A program made the translations under genes and the position numbers. The notes below the pieces were generated by a model. That model saw only the letters and a program-made list of their open reading frames with translations, did not search any database and was not told where the DNA came from. A stretch of 63,065 nucleotides of DNA from Bacteroidetes bacterium RIFCSPLOWO2_12_FULL_35_15 (GTDB lineage: Bacteria > Bacteroidota > Bacteroidia > 2-12-FULL-35-15): contig MEPB01000072.1 of the NCBI GenBank assembly GCA_001769385.1, forward strand, positions 1 to 63,065, in the 5' to 3' direction. Shown here piece by piece: positions 53,487-61,250 of this stretch (positions are counted from its first letter, which is position 1; every line of letters starts with the position of its first letter).

Positions 53487-54007
53487 AGGTTTACAATTTT
53501 TTGAACCGGAATAGTTAAACCCATTGTATCGAGCGTAGCATCAACAATTACTTGCTGTGTAGCTTTTTCTCCGCGAATGCGGTCAATGATGTATTGAAGA
53601 AAATTTGGTATTAATGCTGCTGCATTTAAGATGCGTATTTCAACATCATGCTTTAAATCCGTTGAAGATTTTGCGCGGATATTTGTTTCTGTATCTGCCG
53701 GAATCTCCGTATTGGCGAGCTTTGAAATTGTTCCATTCGCTTTTTTTACTGAAACCTTTATGTATGGTTTACTGATTACTAAATCCTGATCGGTTGGATT
53801 GTTAAGCTTTAAATCAATCGTGTAGATCAATGAGGTTGGTACACCAATTGGATTTTTCTTTACTTCTTTTAATGTGAAACCATTAATATCATAATCTAAT
53901 TTATCGGCTGTGTTAGCAGATTTGGTGGCTTTTACAGCACCATACATAACAAATGAGATTACTCCAACGATACTGGTGATTACCACTACTTTTTTAACAT
54001 TACTCAT
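53483..54007 (-). CDS. LEA-14-like (WHy) membrane-anchored protein, 174 aa
   Basis: An N-terminal helix (VVVITSIVGVISFVMYGAV) anchors a beta-sandwich: GFTLKEVKKNPIGVPTSLIY, VISKPYIKVSVKKANGTI, then IRAKSSTDLKHDVEIRI. This fits the LEA type-2/WHy fold found in Bacteroidota element and stress proteins. Its 8-bp overlap with the upstream gene and 4-bp overlap with the transglutaminase-like gene show a tight operon. Confidence 0.65.
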   Translation of the reverse strand: MSNVKKVVVITSIVGVISFVMYGAVKATKSANTADKLDYDINGFTLKEVKKNPIGVPTSLIYTIDLKLNNPTDQDLVISKPYIKVSVKKANGTISKLANTEIPADTETNIRAKSSTDLKHDVEIRILNAAALIPNFLQYIIDRIRGEKATQQVIVDATLDTMGLTIPVQKIVNL

Positions 54008-54287
54008 CTTTCCCTCCTTTGCTTTTGCGCTTTTTCAACCAGTTTAGAGTTAGATCACCGCCAACTTTTACTGCAAATGCTATGATTCCACCAACAGCGG
54101 AGCGCAATAGAAATTCGTAGATTTCAGGAGTTTGGAAAGTGGAAATAACATTGGCAGTAACCGAGATCTCCGGGCTTTGAGAGATGGAAGCGAGGCAACC
54201 TAATACTATTGCAATTAAATTGCTTACAGTGTTCAAATACATATTCGGGTGCTGTATAGAAAACATTTCTTGTTTTATTTTCAGCAA
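54000..54287 (-). CDS. small two-helix membrane protein, 95 aa
   Basis: Two hydrophobic helices (TVSNLIAIVLGCLAS and EFLLRSAVGGIIAFAVKVGG) and a basic tail KKRKSKGGKDE make up the protein. The start may be the internal MFSIQHPN rather than MLKIKQEM. It is the first gene after promoter/iteron copy C, so it opens the structural gene block. Confidence 0.55.
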   Translation of the reverse strand: MLKIKQEMFSIQHPNMYLNTVSNLIAIVLGCLASISQSPEISVTANVISTFQTPEIYEFLLRSAVGGIIAFAVKVGGDLTLNWLKKRKSKGGKDE

Positions 54288-54397
54288 AGATTATTCGGAT
54301 AAAATAGGGGGGAGGCATGTAATTGGCAGCTTTCAGAGGTGTCGGATAATTTTGATAAGGTTCGGATAACTTTGATAATCTTTGGCAGATATTCAAT
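54288..54397 (-). promoter_or_regulatory. promoter/iteron module copy C
   Basis: On the minus strand three or four units of about 20 bp (TTATCCGAACCTTATCAAAA, TTATCCGACACCTCTGAAAG) are followed by CATGCCTCCCCCCTATTTTA, TCCGAATAATCTTTG and the first structural gene. Copies B and A share the order units, C-rich box, TATTTTAT, GAATAA, TTTG. An ORF through this stretch (54124-54396) is a shadow. Confidence 0.7.
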
Positions 54398-54422
54398 GGT
54401 ATTTTAATAACAAAAACAAAAA

Positions 54423-54449
54423 AAACGGTTGGGGATTTCCGAACCGTTT
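54423..54449. terminator. bidirectional terminator
   Basis: AAACGGTT (54423-54430) pairs with AACCGTTT (54442-54449) around 11 bases with T runs on both strands. It follows the 89-aa gene on the minus strand. Confidence 0.75.
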
Positions 54450-54471
54450 TTTTAATGATGGATATTTGATA

Positions 54472-54741
54472 TTAATTGACTTGACCTTCCTGATCCTTTT
54501 TAATTAAAAGCTTGTAGTTTTTTCCTGATGAGTTAAGAATGGATCGCTCCCAATCATCATTTTCTTTTTCTGTTCTCTCCCGGATAATATAGTCCGGGTT
54601 CTTATCCAGCTCCAACAAAGATTGTTCGCCATGAAAAGCGTAGTAAACACTAGCTTTTATTAGCTTCTTATTTGTTTTTGCACTAAAGATATTCATACCC
54701 TGATAGTGCCTGTTAAATTCAAAATAGCTTAATGTTGTCAT
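54472..54741 (-). CDS. small element protein, 89 aa
   Basis: MTTLSYFEFNRHYQGMNIFS starts a soluble basic protein with a strand-helix pattern and ends NYKLLIKKDQEGQVN. No known family. It follows the 66-aa gene closely and is closed by its own terminator, so the two form a separate first operon under promoter copy B. Confidence 0.55.
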   Translation of the reverse strand: MTTLSYFEFNRHYQGMNIFSAKTNKKLIKASVYYAFHGEQSLLELDKNPDYIIRERTEKENDDWERSILNSSGKNYKLLIKKDQEGQVN

Positions 54742-54775
54742 GTTTTTTTAGTATAAATATTGGTTAGTATTATTT

Positions 54776-54976
54776 TTAATTGCCATTACCTTCAATATGT
54801 TCAATGATTAATTTTACTTGTTTTGGTAAGAGGTTTTGGTATCGGTTTTTGATTGTCATTTTGTCTAGTTTCCTTTTTATTGGTGATATACAAGCTGTAA
54901 AATCTTCATAGCTCATTTTGTAATGCTCTCGCATGGATTTGAATGATTGCCCGGTTAATTCTAATTCTTTTGCCAT
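54776..54976 (-). CDS. small helix-turn-helix-like regulator, 66 aa
   Basis: From the ATG at 54976 the product reads MAKELELTGQSFKSMREHYK, then MSYEDFTACISPIKRKL, a compact helical protein with a helix-turn-helix feel, suited to controlling the nearby iteron/promoter modules. The frame extends upstream, but ATG GCA AAA lies at the expected distance after the conserved promoter module and is also present in copy A. Confidence 0.6.
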   Translation of the reverse strand: MAKELELTGQSFKSMREHYKMSYEDFTACISPIKRKLDKMTIKNRYQNLLPKQVKLIIEHIEGNGN

Positions 54977-55097
54977 TTTTTTATATATCAGAAAATTTGT
55001 TTGTCTTTTTTTGACAAATGTTATTCTAATAAAATAGGGGGGAGGCAAGTATTCGGAAGTATTCAGAAGTATTGGCTAATTTTCAAAGGTATTCGGC
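54963..55097 (-). repeat. promoter/iteron module copy B (match of copy A)
   Basis: On the minus strand: units TTGCCAATACATCAGAAAG, TTGCCGAATACCTTTGAAAA and TAGCCAATACTTCTGAATAC, then CTTGCCTCCCCCCTATTTTA, TTAGAATAACATTTG and the hairpin TTTGTC-A7-GACAAA before ATGGCAAAA. It is a direct repeat of 1065-1190, 54 kb away. It may serve as promoter with operator iterons, as replication origin, or both. Confidence 0.75.
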
Positions 55098-55227
55098 AAC
55101 TTTCTGATGTATTGGCAAATTTTAATCAGAGTGAAAAATCTAAGTAATCTATTTTTTGTATTTTTACACAACCAAAAATTATATACGAAACAGCAAAGTA
55201 ATTTATAAAATAGCTTTTAATAGCTGC

Positions 55228-55387
55228 CTCTTAGTCCACGAAACCGCGAATTTCAAACTAACCTAAAGATGCAGCCCGATTCCCTTATATGGGTGCGGGC
55301 TGTCTTGCTTTAGGTTAGGGTGCTTCGCGGTACCTGTGGACTTAGACAAGTTCAGTTACCGCACCCACCATTTTTTAGGTGGGTTTT
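55228..55387 (+). ncRNA. strongly folded RNA or leader ending in a terminator
   Basis: Four nested perfect stems build one long hairpin: GTCCAC/GTGGAC (55234-55239 with 55336-55341), CCGCGAA/TTCGCGG (55244-55250 with 55324-55330), CTAACCTAAAG/CTTTAGGTTAG (55258-55268 with 55308-55318), CAGCCCG/CGGGCTG (55272-55278 with 55296-55302). A terminator (ACCCACC/GGTGGGT, 55363-55384, then T4) follows, 16 bp before the response regulator ATG. I match it to no known RNA family. It may be a small RNA, a cis-acting leader, or a DNA structure at the element's end. Confidence 0.55.
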
Positions 55388-55402
55388 AAACCCTAAAAAA
55401 TG
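55369..55402 (+). promoter_or_regulatory. hairpin sequestering the response-regulator start codon
   Basis: CATTTTTTAGG (55369-55379) is perfectly complementary to CCTAAAAAATG (55392-55402), whose last three bases are the ATG. It uses the 3' arm start of the terminator at 55363-55384, so the two hairpins exclude each other. Confidence 0.55.
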
Positions 55403-55810
55403 ACTCCAACCAACCCCACTTTCAAGTGTAATTCTGTGATGCTTATTGACGACAACACTATTGATAATTTCATTAACGAACGGATTATAAGGAATCAATT
55501 TTTTTCTGATAATATTTTGGTGCATACAAACGTAAGCAGTGCTTTGGAATATTTTGCAAATATTAAAAAGATGAAAAACATTTCCCCTGTACTTATTCCC
55601 GATTATATTTTTTTAGATATAAATATGCCTTTGATGGATGGATGGGGATTTTTGCAAGGCTTTGAGAAATTAAACTTGCCTTTTGATTGCAAAATCATTG
55701 TGCTTACTGCCTCTGTAAACCCAGCAGATGAAGGGAAAGCAAAATCGTATAAAAATGTTGTTGGATTTTTCAGTAAGCCTCTTTCAGATGCTGTGTTGGA
55801 ATTGCTATAA
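55400..55810 (+). CDS. stand-alone response regulator receiver protein
   Basis: The 136-aa protein consists of a REC domain only: acidic pair in SVMLIDDNTIDNF, phospho-acceptor Asp in IFLDINMPLMDGW, Thr in IVLTASVN and Lys in GFFSKPL. It has no DNA-binding output domain. Such single-domain regulators are abundant in Bacteroidota and usually pass phosphate or bind partners. No histidine kinase is adjacent. The start codon is inside a hairpin that excludes an upstream terminator. Confidence 0.9.
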   Translation: MTPTNPTFKCNSVMLIDDNTIDNFINERIIRNQFFSDNILVHTNVSSALEYFANIKKMKNISPVLIPDYIFLDINMPLMDGWGFLQGFEKLNLPFDCKIIVLTASVNPADEGKAKSYKNVVGFFSKPLSDAVLELL

Positions 55811-55814
55811 ATAA

Positions 55815-55844
55815 TTGAGGTCTGAAAAATTTAATATATATTTG
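55815..55844 (+). promoter_or_regulatory. promoter of the 43-aa membrane protein
   Basis: TTG (55815-55817) and TATATTTG (55837-55844, TAnnTTTG) are spaced 19 bp apart, the Bacteroidota consensus spacing. A leader of about 110 nt would precede the ORF. Confidence 0.55.
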
Positions 55845-55958
55845 CTTCGTTAATCATCCCCAAAAATTAACAAGAATATTTTGCTTTTCATTTAGCAAAA
55901 TCATTTTGTGCATTTAATCGGCAGTGATCTTCCGGTTAAATTTTTACATCCCCAAATT

Positions 55959-56090
55959 ATGAAACGGTTTTTTAAGAAAAAATCAGATAATAAGTATGGA
56001 TTGGTATTACTGGATGTTGTAATCCTGTTAATTATTTTAATACTAATAGGGTTAATTCTTTATGCTATTGATATATTTTGGGGTGTGTAA
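55959..56090 (+). CDS. single-helix membrane miniprotein, 43 aa
   Basis: From the ATG at 55959, MKRFFKKKSDNKYG is followed by one long hydrophobic helix (LVLLDVVILLIILILIGLIL) and a short end. A positive start and one helix suggest a small inner-membrane protein. An upstream ATG (55908) would add 17 residues. Function unknown. Confidence 0.5.
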   Translation: MKRFFKKKSDNKYGLVLLDVVILLIILILIGLILYAIDIFWGV

Positions 56091-56239
56091 AAATGCAAAA
56101 ATTGGGATTAGCTAAAAACATTTGATCAGTTTGCAAAAAGTGAACCTGAATCAGAAAAAATAACTCACCGATCAAATCAATAACATAAGCAAAAAAAAAT
56201 CATCCCTCCCAAGCAAATAATTTTCTTATCTTCGCAGCG

Positions 56240-56620
56240 ATGAAACGATTTTTTTCTATAATAGTATTAATCGGATTTCTCAGTTCGACCACAGAGTTAC
56301 ACGAGTTATTTAAACTACCCCATGTCGTATATCATTTCTTTGAGCATCGTTCAGAGCATCCCGATGTTTCATTAGCTCAGTTTCTACAAATTCATTTTTC
56401 ACAAGAGCACAGCAATCATAAAGGCGATAATCACAATAAAGGTTGTTTACCTTTTCAGGGAGAACACAATCACCCAATACAATTGTTGCAATTTTACGCT
56501 AATAATTATTCTGACTTTAGATTAATTCCACAAAGCAGTTCTGTAAAGAATCAATATTTTAGTCAGTCATTTTCTCCTTCTGCTTATCTTGCTAATATCT
56601 GGCAACCACCTAAAGTTTAA
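56240..56620 (+). CDS. His-rich exported protein near metal efflux genes, 126 aa
   Basis: A signal-like N-terminus (MKRFFSIIVLIGFLSS) is followed by a His/Glu-rich region (HVVYHFFEHRSEHPD, HSNHKGDNHNKG, GEHNHPIQ), suited to binding Cu, Zn or related metals in the periplasm. It lies upstream of a CusA-type pump in the same direction. Small His-rich proteins are common at this place in Bacteroidota. Role inferred from context. Confidence 0.7.
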   Translation: MKRFFSIIVLIGFLSSTTELHELFKLPHVVYHFFEHRSEHPDVSLAQFLQIHFSQEHSNHKGDNHNKGCLPFQGEHNHPIQLLQFYANNYSDFRLIPQSSSVKNQYFSQSFSPSAYLANIWQPPKV

Positions 56621-56675
56621 ATCTGTTCTTTTATGTAATTCTCTAATTAAGGCATAATTGCCTTTGAGTTATTAC

Positions 56676-56715
56676 GCCTTTTCTATTACCTACGCGCATA
56701 GATAATAGAAAAGGC
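56676..56715. repeat. 13-bp inverted repeat before the RND gene
   Basis: GCCTTTTCTATTA (56676-56688) is perfectly complementary to TAATAGAAAAGGC (56703-56715) with a 14-base loop. No T run follows, so it is not a good terminator on the + strand. It may be a leader hairpin or operator. A shorter AAGGCA-TAAT-TGCCTT hairpin lies just before it (56649-56664). Confidence 0.5.
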
Positions 56716-56882
56716 CCTTTCACCAGATTTAATAAGAAAACCAAAAAGAAATAAAAAAATCTCGTAATAAGCCATTAATAAAGCTGTTCTCCGAATAATT
56801 GGAGGTTATCATCTGTATCATTTTATTGATGCAGATGCTCAAAGAATATGGCATTACTATCATCATATAACAAAATAATACT

Positions 56883-59800
56883 ATGCTCAATAAAATAATT
56901 ACGTTCTCTATAAAGAACAAACTCATAATAGGGCTATTCGTTTTAGTCCTCATTGGTTACGGGCTTTACCAAATCACAAAACTGCCGATTGATGCCGTGC
57001 CAGACATCACCGACAATCAGGTGCAGGTAATCACGGTTGCACCTTCACTTGGCGCACCTGACATAGAACGTCTCATCACTTTTCCCATTGAACAGGCCAA
57101 TAGCAACATTCCGGGGCTGAAAGAAATTCGCAGTTTCTCACGGTTCGGTTTGTCGTTAATCACAATTGTATTTGATGATGATATAGATGTCTATTGGGCA
57201 AGGCAACAAGTAACGGAACGATTGAAGTTAGCACAAGAGCAAATCCCAAAAGGACTTGGTTCACCTGAGTTAGCCCCGGTTACAACGGGCTTAGGAGAAA
57301 TTTATCAGTATGTAATCCGTGCAAAACACGGCTACGAAACAAAATATGATGCCACCGAATTGCGGACAATTCAGGACTGGATTGTTCGCAGACAATTGTT
57401 GGGCGTGAAAGGTGTTGCCGATGTAAGCAGCTTTGGCGGAAAGTTGAAGCAGTTTGAAATAGCCATTGATGCGAACAAATTAAAATCATTCAGTATCTCG
57501 ATTAATGATGTGTTCACTGCGCTGGAAAACAACAATGAAAACACAGGGGGGGCATACATTGAAAAGAAGTCAACAGTCCTTTATATCCGCAGCGAAGGCT
57601 TGATCGGAACAATAGATGATATAAAAAGTATCGTTGTAAAAAATACAAGCAACGGAACGCCACTTTTAATAAACGATGTAGCCGAAGTGAGAATAGGAAG
57701 TGCTGTTCGATACGGTGCAATGTCATACAACGATGAAGGCGAAGCGGCAGGTGCAGTAGTGATGATGCTGAAAGGAGGTAACAGCAGTGAAGTAATAGAA
57801 AATGTAAAAGAACGCATCAAACAAATTGAAAAAACTTTGCCGGAAGGTGTGGAAATAGAACCATTTCTTGACCGAACAAAAATGGTGAACAACGCAATAG
57901 GCACAGTTTTAAAAAATTTAATGGAAGGGGCATTGATTGTGATTTTCATACTGGTTTTATTCTTAGGAAATTTTAGAGCAGGTATTTTAGTTGCCTCGGT
58001 AATCCCTCTCTCCATGCTGTTTGCTGTGATTATGATGAATATCTTTGGTGTTAGCGGAAACCTCATGAGTTTAGGCGCTTTAGATTTCGGTTTGATAGTA
58101 GATGGTGCAGTAATTATTGTAGAAGCTGTGATGCATAGTTTAATTCATGGTAAAACTTTAGGAAGTATTGCAAGAATAAATCAAAAGGAAATGGACGACA
58201 CCGTAAATCAATCTTCAAGTAAAATGATGAGCAGTGCGGTATTCGGGCAAATAATTATTCTCATTGTGTATCTTCCAATTTTTACGCTTGAAGGAATTGA
58301 AGGAAAAATGTTTAAGCCAATGGCTCAAACCGTTGTATTTGCACTGTTGGGTGCATTCATTCTTTCACTCACTTACATTCCGATGATGAGTGCTTTCTTT
58401 CTTAACAAAAACATTTCTCACAAAAAAAATATAAGTGATAAAATGATGGACATCTTTATAAATATTCATCAAAAATATCTTTCTAAAATTTTGAACTTCC
58501 CAAAAACTACTATCGGAATTGCCTTTGGATTATTGCTAATTGCCGGAATTGTTTTCTCAAAAATGGGAGGAGAGTTCATTCCAGAATTACCGGAAGGAGA
58601 TTTTGCCGTTGAAACAAGAGTGTTAACGGGTAGCAATATAAACACTACAGTTGACGCTTGTTTGAAAGCGGCTCACATACTGAAAAAGAAATTTCCAGAA
58701 GTGGAAAAAGTAATTGGTAAAGTGGGAAGCGGTGAAATCCCAACCGACCCAATGCCAATGGAAGCAGCCGATTTAATGATAATTTTGAAAGACAAATCCG
58801 AATGGACATCAGCCGAAACCTGGGATGAACTTTCCGAGAAAATGAGTGAAGCGTTAAAAGATGTTCCCGGAGTTACATACAGTTTTCAATATCCTGTTGC
58901 CATGCGTTTCAATGAATTGATGACGGGGGCAAAACAAGATGTTGTGTGTAAAATATTTGGAGAAAATTTAGATACACTTTCAAAATATTCAAAATTATTA
59001 GGCCATGTAGCAGAGAAAATAAACGGTGCTCAAAATGTGTATGTAGAACCGATAGACGGACTTCCACAACTCATTATTCATTACAAACGAAACATCATTG
59101 CTCAATACGGTCTAAATATTTCCGACATTAACAGAGTAGTGAACACTTCACTTGCAGGGCAAAGCAGCGGATTGGTATTTGAAGATGAAAAGCGTTTTGA
59201 TTTGGTCGTTCGCCTTGCAGGAGAGAACCGACAAAATTTAGAAGATGTGCAAAATCTTTTAATCCCTACTTCGCAAGGAACACAAATTCCATTGTATCAG
59301 GTTGCCGATGTTTCGATTCAGGAAAGTGTAAATCAAATTCAACGGCAAGATGCAAAGCGGAGAATTATTGTCGGCTTCAATGTTAGTGGTAGAGATGTAC
59401 AGACTATTGTAAAAGATTTGCAAATTCAAATTGAAAAACAAATAAAATTTCCTTCGGGCTACTATGTTACTTATGGTGGAGCATTTGAAAATTTAATTGC
59501 TGCAAAAAAACGATTATCAATAGCAGTTCCTCTATCTTTATTGTTGATATTTCTTTTTCTCTTTTTTGCTTTTGGTTCTATCAAGCAGGGATTGCTTATT
59601 TATTCGGCTATTCCACTTTCTGCAATAGGTGGAATTTTATTTTTAGCTATGAGAGGAATGCCTTTTAGCATCAGTGCAGGAATTGGTTTTATTGCTTTGT
59701 TTGGTGTGGCGGTGTTGAATGGAATTGTTTTGATTGCAGAGTTCAACCGAATAAAAAATGAAGGCGAAACCGATACAAAACAAATTGTTTTGCAAGGAAC

Positions 59801-61241
59801 AAAACACCGTTTGAGACCAGTGCTTATGACTGCCTTTGTTGCATCGCTTGGTTTTTTACCAATGGCATTAAGCCACGGTTCTGGTGCAGAAGTGCAAAGA
59901 CCTTTAGCAACTGTAGTAATCGGTGGTTTGCTGATAGCAACTTTCCTTACACTTTTCGTTTTGCCCGTGTTGTATATTCTTTTTGAAAAAGGCTTTTCGC
60001 TAAAAAGGAAAAAGGAAAGTGCAATCACAGCAATTTCAATATTGTTGCTCACATTCTTTTCTTTTCAAAATGCAAATGCACAATCGCCAATCACTTTGCA
60101 AAGTGCCATTGACACAGCATTGAAAAATAATCTGACAATAAAGAATGAAAAACTAAACGCAGAATATCAGAAGAAGTTGAAATCCGCAGCCGTTGACATT
60201 CCTCAAACAAATTTCACAGGCGAATACGGACAAATCAACTCTTTTTACAAAGACACGAAGTTTGGAATTTCACAAGGAATCAGTTTTCCAACTGTTTACT
60301 CAAAACAAAAATCATTGCAAAACGAAAATTATAAAAGCAGTGTATTGAATATTGCAGTAGAGGAAGCCGAACTGAAAAAGCAAGTGAGTGATATTTTTTA
60401 CCTGTTGGTTTATTTACAGCAAAAACAAGAAATTCTTTTGCAGAATGATAGTGTGTATGCTTCATTTTTAGAAAAAGAAAACTTGCGTTTTGCCAAAGGC
60501 GAAAGTAATGTGCTAGAAAAAACAACAGCCGAAACACAACGTGGACAAATAGCTATTCAGTTAAACGAACTGAAAAATGATATTGAAATACTACAACTGC
60601 AATTTCAATTGTTGCTCAACACAATAACTGTTTTCACACCATCAGCAGAGAATCCGAAAATGTTCTTCACAGCATCGCTTGACACTTCTGTAATCTATAA
60701 TCATCCACAGATTAAAGTTTTGGAGCAGCATAAACAAATTTCATTAGTAAAAAAGCAATTGGAAAAATCAAAACTACTTCCCGAATTAAACTTTGGTTAC
60801 AACAACCAAAGCATTCAGGGAACAGGAGCAAATGATGTTGTGTATCCAAAAGCATATCGTTTCAGTTCCATTCAGTTTGGAATAGGTGTTCCTTTATTTT
60901 TCTTTTCTCAAAGAGGGAAAATAAACTCTGCTAAAGTGCATCAACTGATTTCAGAAAACAACTATCAGTTGGGTTTGCAAACGTTAAAAACAGAATATCA
61001 ATCTGCGTTCAAGCAATACCAAACACAATTACAAACTGTAAAATATTTTGAGGATACTGCCTTGCAAAATGCGAGCATCATTACCAAAACCGCCAACCAG
61101 CAATTTATAAATGGCGACATCAATTACCTGGAATGGACAATGCTAATCAACAATGTAGTAAGCATTAAAAGTAATTATGCTGATGCAGTCAAAAATCTTA
61201 ATCAATCAATTAATCATCTCAATTACTTAACTTCTAAATAA
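56883..61241 (+). CDS. CusA/CzcA-type RND metal efflux pump fused to a TolC-like outer-membrane domain
   Basis: Residues 1 to about 1040 form an HME-type RND pump with 12 helices and two periplasmic loops (NKLIIGLFVLVLIGYGLYQI; VPDITDNQVQVIT; SLGALDFGLIVDGAVIIVEA with the acidic proton-relay residues). After LFEKGFSLKRKKES a second signal-like helix leads to a TolC-family domain (about 1065-1450: ITLQSAIDTALKNNLTIKNE and further helical repeats). Such CusA-CusC fusions are known in Bacteroidota. With the HlyD-type adaptor encoded next it exports heavy-metal ions such as Cu, Ag, Zn or Co. Confidence 0.92.
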   Translation: MLNKIITFSIKNKLIIGLFVLVLIGYGLYQITKLPIDAVPDITDNQVQVITVAPSLGAPDIERLITFPIEQANSNIPGLKEIRSFSRFGLSLITIVFDDDIDVYWARQQVTERLKLAQEQIPKGLGSPELAPVTTGLGEIYQYVIRAKHGYETKYDATELRTIQDWIVRRQLLGVKGVADVSSFGGKLKQFEIAIDANKLKSFSISINDVFTALENNNENTGGAYIEKKSTVLYIRSEGLIGTIDDIKSIVVKNTSNGTPLLINDVAEVRIGSAVRYGAMSYNDEGEAAGAVVMMLKGGNSSEVIENVKERIKQIEKTLPEGVEIEPFLDRTKMVNNAIGTVLKNLMEGALIVIFILVLFLGNFRAGILVASVIPLSMLFAVIMMNIFGVSGNLMSLGALDFGLIVDGAVIIVEAVMHSLIHGKTLGSIARINQKEMDDTVNQSSSKMMSSAVFGQIIILIVYLPIFTLEGIEGKMFKPMAQTVVFALLGAFILSLTYIPMMSAFFLNKNISHKKNISDKMMDIFINIHQKYLSKILNFPKTTIGIAFGLLLIAGIVFSKMGGEFIPELPEGDFAVETRVLTGSNINTTVDACLKAAHILKKKFPEVEKVIGKVGSGEIPTDPMPMEAADLMIILKDKSEWTSAETWDELSEKMSEALKDVPGVTYSFQYPVAMRFNELMTGAKQDVVCKIFGENLDTLSKYSKLLGHVAEKINGAQNVYVEPIDGLPQLIIHYKRNIIAQYGLNISDINRVVNTSLAGQSSGLVFEDEKRFDLVVRLAGENRQNLEDVQNLLIPTSQGTQIPLYQVADVSIQESVNQIQRQDAKRRIIVGFNVSGRDVQTIVKDLQIQIEKQIKFPSGYYVTYGGAFENLIAAKKRLSIAVPLSLLLIFLFLFFAFGSIKQGLLIYSAIPLSAIGGILFLAMRGMPFSISAGIGFIALFGVAVLNGIVLIAEFNRIKNEGETDTKQIVLQGTKHRLRPVLMTAFVASLGFLPMALSHGSGAEVQRPLATVVIGGLLIATFLTLFVLPVLYILFEKGFSLKRKKESAITAISILLLTFFSFQNANAQSPITLQSAIDTALKNNLTIKNEKLNAEYQKKLKSAAVDIPQTNFTGEYGQINSFYKDTKFGISQGISFPTVYSKQKSLQNENYKSSVLNIAVEEAELKKQVSDIFYLLVYLQQKQEILLQNDSVYASFLEKENLRFAKGESNVLEKTTAETQRGQIAIQLNELKNDIEILQLQFQLLLNTITVFTPSAENPKMFFTASLDTSVIYNHPQIKVLEQHKQISLVKKQLEKSKLLPELNFGYNNQSIQGTGANDVVYPKAYRFSSIQFGIGVPLFFFSQRGKINSAKVHQLISENNYQLGLQTLKTEYQSAFKQYQTQLQTVKYFEDTALQNASIITKTANQQFINGDINYLEWTMLINNVVSIKSNYADAVKNLNQSINHLNYLTSK

Positions 61242-61250
61242 ATTTCAATT

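Noticed and set aside
54124-54396. 90-aa ORF containing MPPPYFIRI, also seen in the upstream extension of the 66-aa gene
   Set aside because: The shared peptide is a translation of the repeated promoter module, not a conserved protein.
35868-55048. Tailed prophage or conjugative element
   Set aside because: I find no terminase, portal, tape measure, tail fibre, relaxase, VirB4 or TraG-like protein among the translated frames.
55228-55387. tmRNA, RNase P RNA, SRP RNA, tRNA
   Set aside because: I looked for their conserved sequence blocks and did not find them. The CACCCACCA near the 3' end belongs to the terminator stem.
57581-58066. Long antisense ORFs opposite the RND pump and other large genes
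   Set aside because: They are shadows of strongly coding frames and lack plausible protein composition or signals.
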